From: Tanypteryx hageni
Taxonomy: Eukaryota > Arthropoda > Insecta > Odonata > Petaluridae
NCBI GenBank assembly: GCA_028673005.1
Contig: CM054120.1
Span: 75,813,533 to 75,877,532 of the forward strand
Reading direction: 5' to 3'
Length of the DNA stretch: 64,000 bases
Shown here: positions 61,540 through 64,000 of the stretch, piece by piece
Numbering within the stretch: the first letter of the stretch is position 1
Layout: the number at the start of each line of letters is the position of its first letter
Position numbers and translations under genes: made by a program
The notes under the pieces: generated by a model
The model's database searches: none
Seen by the model: the letters and a program-made list of their open reading frames with translations, nothing else
Told to the model about the DNA's origin: nothing

Positions 61540-62640
61540 ATGATTATCGCATTAATTGGAATTTGTTCCGCATAGATATAAGCGTAAAAAGACTACAGGT
61601 TCTTCTACTGTTGATGCACATCCTCTCAAAAAAAACTTCGCAATAAATGCAAATTTTTAACATAGACGCCATTACGCATGCATCAAAAGTGTTCAACAAA
61701 CGCCGTTGTATAATATCCTCACTTGGAATCCCTACATAGTTCATTATATTCATATTATAATTAAAAATAACATTTTTCATCAAATTTTCAGCGTTACAGT
61801 AAAGATTCATCAGGTGCAAAGTGTGGCAGGTGTTCCCTTTGTTCGCCTTCCCTAAATAAAGTCGTTTGTCTGTCTGTCACAGGATCCTAGTGTTGTGCGT
61901 TCGAGGAATTCTAAAACGCGAGTCCGATCAGATTAGGGGGAAGTTTATTTCGTGCGAGACGTCGGCTTTAACGGCGCACTTGAGAATGCATTGTTACACG
62001 TCGTAAGAAACAGAGCTGTGCGCTCAAACGTTTCCTCGGGAAAATGTTAAGAAAAGCTCCGAGGACACCTTGCGTAGACCTTTCATCCGGGATTTTATAT
62101 CGCTCTCTCTCTCTCTCTCTCTCTCGCCCAATGGGCCCAACGCATTCTAGTTTCCGAGTGCGGAAAAATTAGTCTGTTCGTTAAAAAGGAAATCATTCGA
62201 GGTTTCGGGAAAAATATGGGTAATTATGCCGGCAGTAGAATGAAATGGTAAAAACATAAGCAACGATGGAAACGTTTTCTAAGCTGCGTTTGAACTCGGG
62301 GAAAATACATGCATCGCTCATCGCTAAAATTGATACGAGAGAAGCGCCTCATTGTGACGTCGCCAATTCTCACTCGGACGTTTACCGGAGCCGTTTTTAA
62401 ACAAATATCCCCTTTGAAGTTCACGGTGTGCTCTCGTGTGTGCGCATAAAGAAATTCTCCCTCTCACATACTCGGTTGAATTACGGTGACGTCGTCGACT
62501 CGGTCGAATCAATTCACGAAGAAGATCTTCCCGAAGCGACGGTTAATTCCTTTTAATGAGGTCCTACGTCTCGCGCGAAATATAACTCGCGCTTTTTAAG
62601 CAACGAATCGCTTTCCAATTTCGGTATCAGTTCGGTTTCA
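61540..62640. other. No recognisable gene; (CT)n tract
   Basis: A (CT)n run lies at 62102-62125. CpG-rich sequence from 61890 to 62640 has no recognisable exon. Confidence 0.5.
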
Positions 62641-62646
62641 TATATA

Positions 62647-62817
62647 CAGTGGAACTTCCGTAAGTCGAACTTCAATGGAAGCAAAAAAATATTCGACTTA
62701 TAGATAACTGGACTTATGGAAATACGTTATTCCCATAGAGATTTTTCCCGGTAAAATTAATTCACTTCGAGTTATGGAAAATTCGAGTTATAGACGTTCG
62801 AGTATTAAAGTTCCACG
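62647..62817. mobile_element. Small Tc1/mariner or pogo-type MITE
   Basis: The ends are CAGTGGAACTTCCGTAAGTC and (inverted) CGTGGAACTTTAATACTCG, both followed by a GAAC(T/G) motif. TA flanks both sides (62645-62646, 62818-62819). At 171 bp it is non-coding. Confidence 0.8.
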
Positions 62818-62819
62818 TA

Positions 62820-63340
62820 TCTCCGTCGAAAAGGTGTCTATTCTGTATGACAGATCTGGGACGCTGGATTATGCGATATAGCAGGAATGGAGGTTGGGGC
62901 GGAATGGAGAAGGGGCAGAGAGAATGTAGAAAGGGTGTGAAATTTGTTGCGATAGGTTGTGGTGCGTTCGAGGGTGCTGTTCTAGCATAAGGGAGAGCTT
63001 TCTGGATGAATGAGAGATGCTAAGTTCCTTAAGACTTTTTGTAGTCGGAGTACGTGATGAGCTATGCGGAGTGGTTTCGAAGTGGGTGCTAAGCGGGTGG
63101 AGGGGATATCAAGGACGCGAGTTCGCCCCATCCGTAGGATGTATTCGTTTATGAAGGAAAAGGTTGAGGATTATTCATTTTGAGGATTATTCATTTAGTT
63201 TCTAGTCGTCTCCTCGCTATTTCCTTAAGTTTTTCCTATCTCCGGATTACCTCCCCCGTTCCTTTTCTCCCCTACTGCTTCACTTCCCCCCTCCCCCTCT
63301 CACTCTTTCCGCACGTTCCCATGCCTATCCCTCCCAGCAT
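62820..63340. other. No recognisable gene; small tandem duplication
   Basis: TGAGGATTATTCATTT occurs twice in a row near 63165-63196. Otherwise unremarkable. Confidence 0.5.
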
Positions 63341-63342
63341 GT

Positions 63343-63422
63343 CCCCTCCAACTCCTGCCCCTCCAACTCCTGCCCCCTTCAACTCCTGCCCCCTCCAACT
63401 CCTGCCCCCGCCCATTCCTGCC
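63343..63422 (+). repeat. Minisatellite, unit about 16-18 bp
   Basis: About five copies of CTCCAACTCCTGCCCC with small length differences, in a strongly pyrimidine-biased stretch (63245-63480). The bias opens ORFs on both strands that are artefacts. Confidence 0.85.
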
Positions 63423-63528
63423 CCCTGCCTCTCCCGTTCCTTTTCCCCTTTCCCTTTCCTCCTCATTCCCGTCCCACTCTTAAATTGTATGCTCCAGTGA
63501 CTCATTCTCCCTCCAAGTACTTGCCCCA

Positions 63529-63572
63529 GCCGTCGCGGTAGCCTAGTAGCTCGCTTCCATTTCGGTCGATAA
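63529..63572 (+). repeat. Possible SINE head
   Basis: GTCGCGGTAGCCTAGTAGCT then CGCTTCC resembles the A-box region of tRNA-derived SINEs. No B box follows at the expected distance, so it would be truncated. Confidence 0.35.
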
Positions 63573-64000
63573 TTTTTAACCCTAGATTACTAACCTTTAA
63601 CAAACGGGATTACTAACCATTCGTCTAACAGACTATCGCATACTAATATTTTTTAATAAAAGAAAAAAGAGGTATACTTAAATGTTTTAAATACTTTACA
63701 ATACTTCAACAACCTCTGGTACATTTAAACATACAATGCTGTATTAAATTTTATCACACCATTCCAAACACGTTTCCAATATGTTCTCCACAAATAACGC
63801 GTGAACATGCACTGCAGAGTAATCTTGCAATTCTCCTCTTTTAAGGACAAAATGCACATATCGAACGTTTGCTCGGTTTATCCTTACTCTGGCTCTCCCG
63901 AGGCAGCTCTATTTGCAGAACATTAGCGATCATCGACTTAGTACGACTTAATTTCAGGACCACCAAGTAACGTTAAGGCTAACCATTCGTCTCTGAAGCG
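63573..64000. other. Nothing recognised to the window end
   Basis: No feature can be supported. Confidence 0.5.

Noticed and set aside
63180..63505. Proline-rich and glycine/arginine-rich ORFs on opposite strands
   Set aside because: Both are consequences of the pyrimidine-rich minisatellite.

Overview
The window looks like non-genic DNA from an animal with a large, repeat-rich genome, most likely an insect or other arthropod. This is an inference. It rests on the mixture of CR1/Jockey-like and RTE-like LINE remnants, hAT, Tc1/mariner, pogo-like and piggyBac-like DNA elements, tRNA-derived SINEs, Penelope-type ends and many (TA)n microsatellites. There is no bacterial operon, rRNA, CRISPR array or intact tRNA gene, and no long intact coding sequence. 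The species cannot be named from the sequence.

The one piece that looks like host coding sequence is a GC-rich exon on the + strand (26640-26922). It has a clean 3' splice site, an open frame and a consensus donor. The rest of the gene is not in the window, so much of what surrounds it may be intron.

Layout. 0-7.7 kb: SINE tail, Penelope-like fragments, a hAT transposase remnant, a Penelope-like piece bracketed by (TA)n tracts, a 1.3-kb dispersed repeat (A, copy 1), then two LINE 3' ends. 8-24 kb: mostly unannotatable DNA with a hAT MITE that has a perfect 8-bp target duplication (10002-10702), a piggyBac-like MITE, a LINE 3' end, a second hAT MITE and repeat B copy 1. 24.9-30 kb: a hammerhead-ribozyme-like Penelope end, the exon, another Penelope-type motif and an RTE-type reverse transcriptase remnant. 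31.5-37.2 kb: repeat A copy 2, split by a foldback-type element that itself carries a nested hAT MITE, followed by a second foldback structure built from tandem repeats and hairpins. 37.7-42.2 kb: an unidentified ORF remnant, a perfect 24-bp-stem hairpin, a BED-finger hAT transposase remnant, and repeat B copy 2 interrupted by two transposons. 43.8-46.8 kb: SINEs, one of them split by a hAT. 49.6-53.8 kb: a 4.2-kb hAT copy carrying younger LINEs. 56.2-60.5 kb: a Penelope-like end, a tandem dimer, a nearly complete mariner-type element inside a (TA)n tract, a hAT MITE and a LINE 3' end. 61-64 kb: small MITEs, a minisatellite and a SINE head.

Nothing here forms an intact multi-gene system. The most unusual content is structural: hammerhead-like folds recurring in separate Penelope-type fragments, two foldback or tandem composites at 32.9-37.1 kb, the perfect hairpin at 38.37 kb and several datable nestings of transposons. 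All element boundaries were read by eye from terminal repeats, target duplications and alignment between copies within the window.
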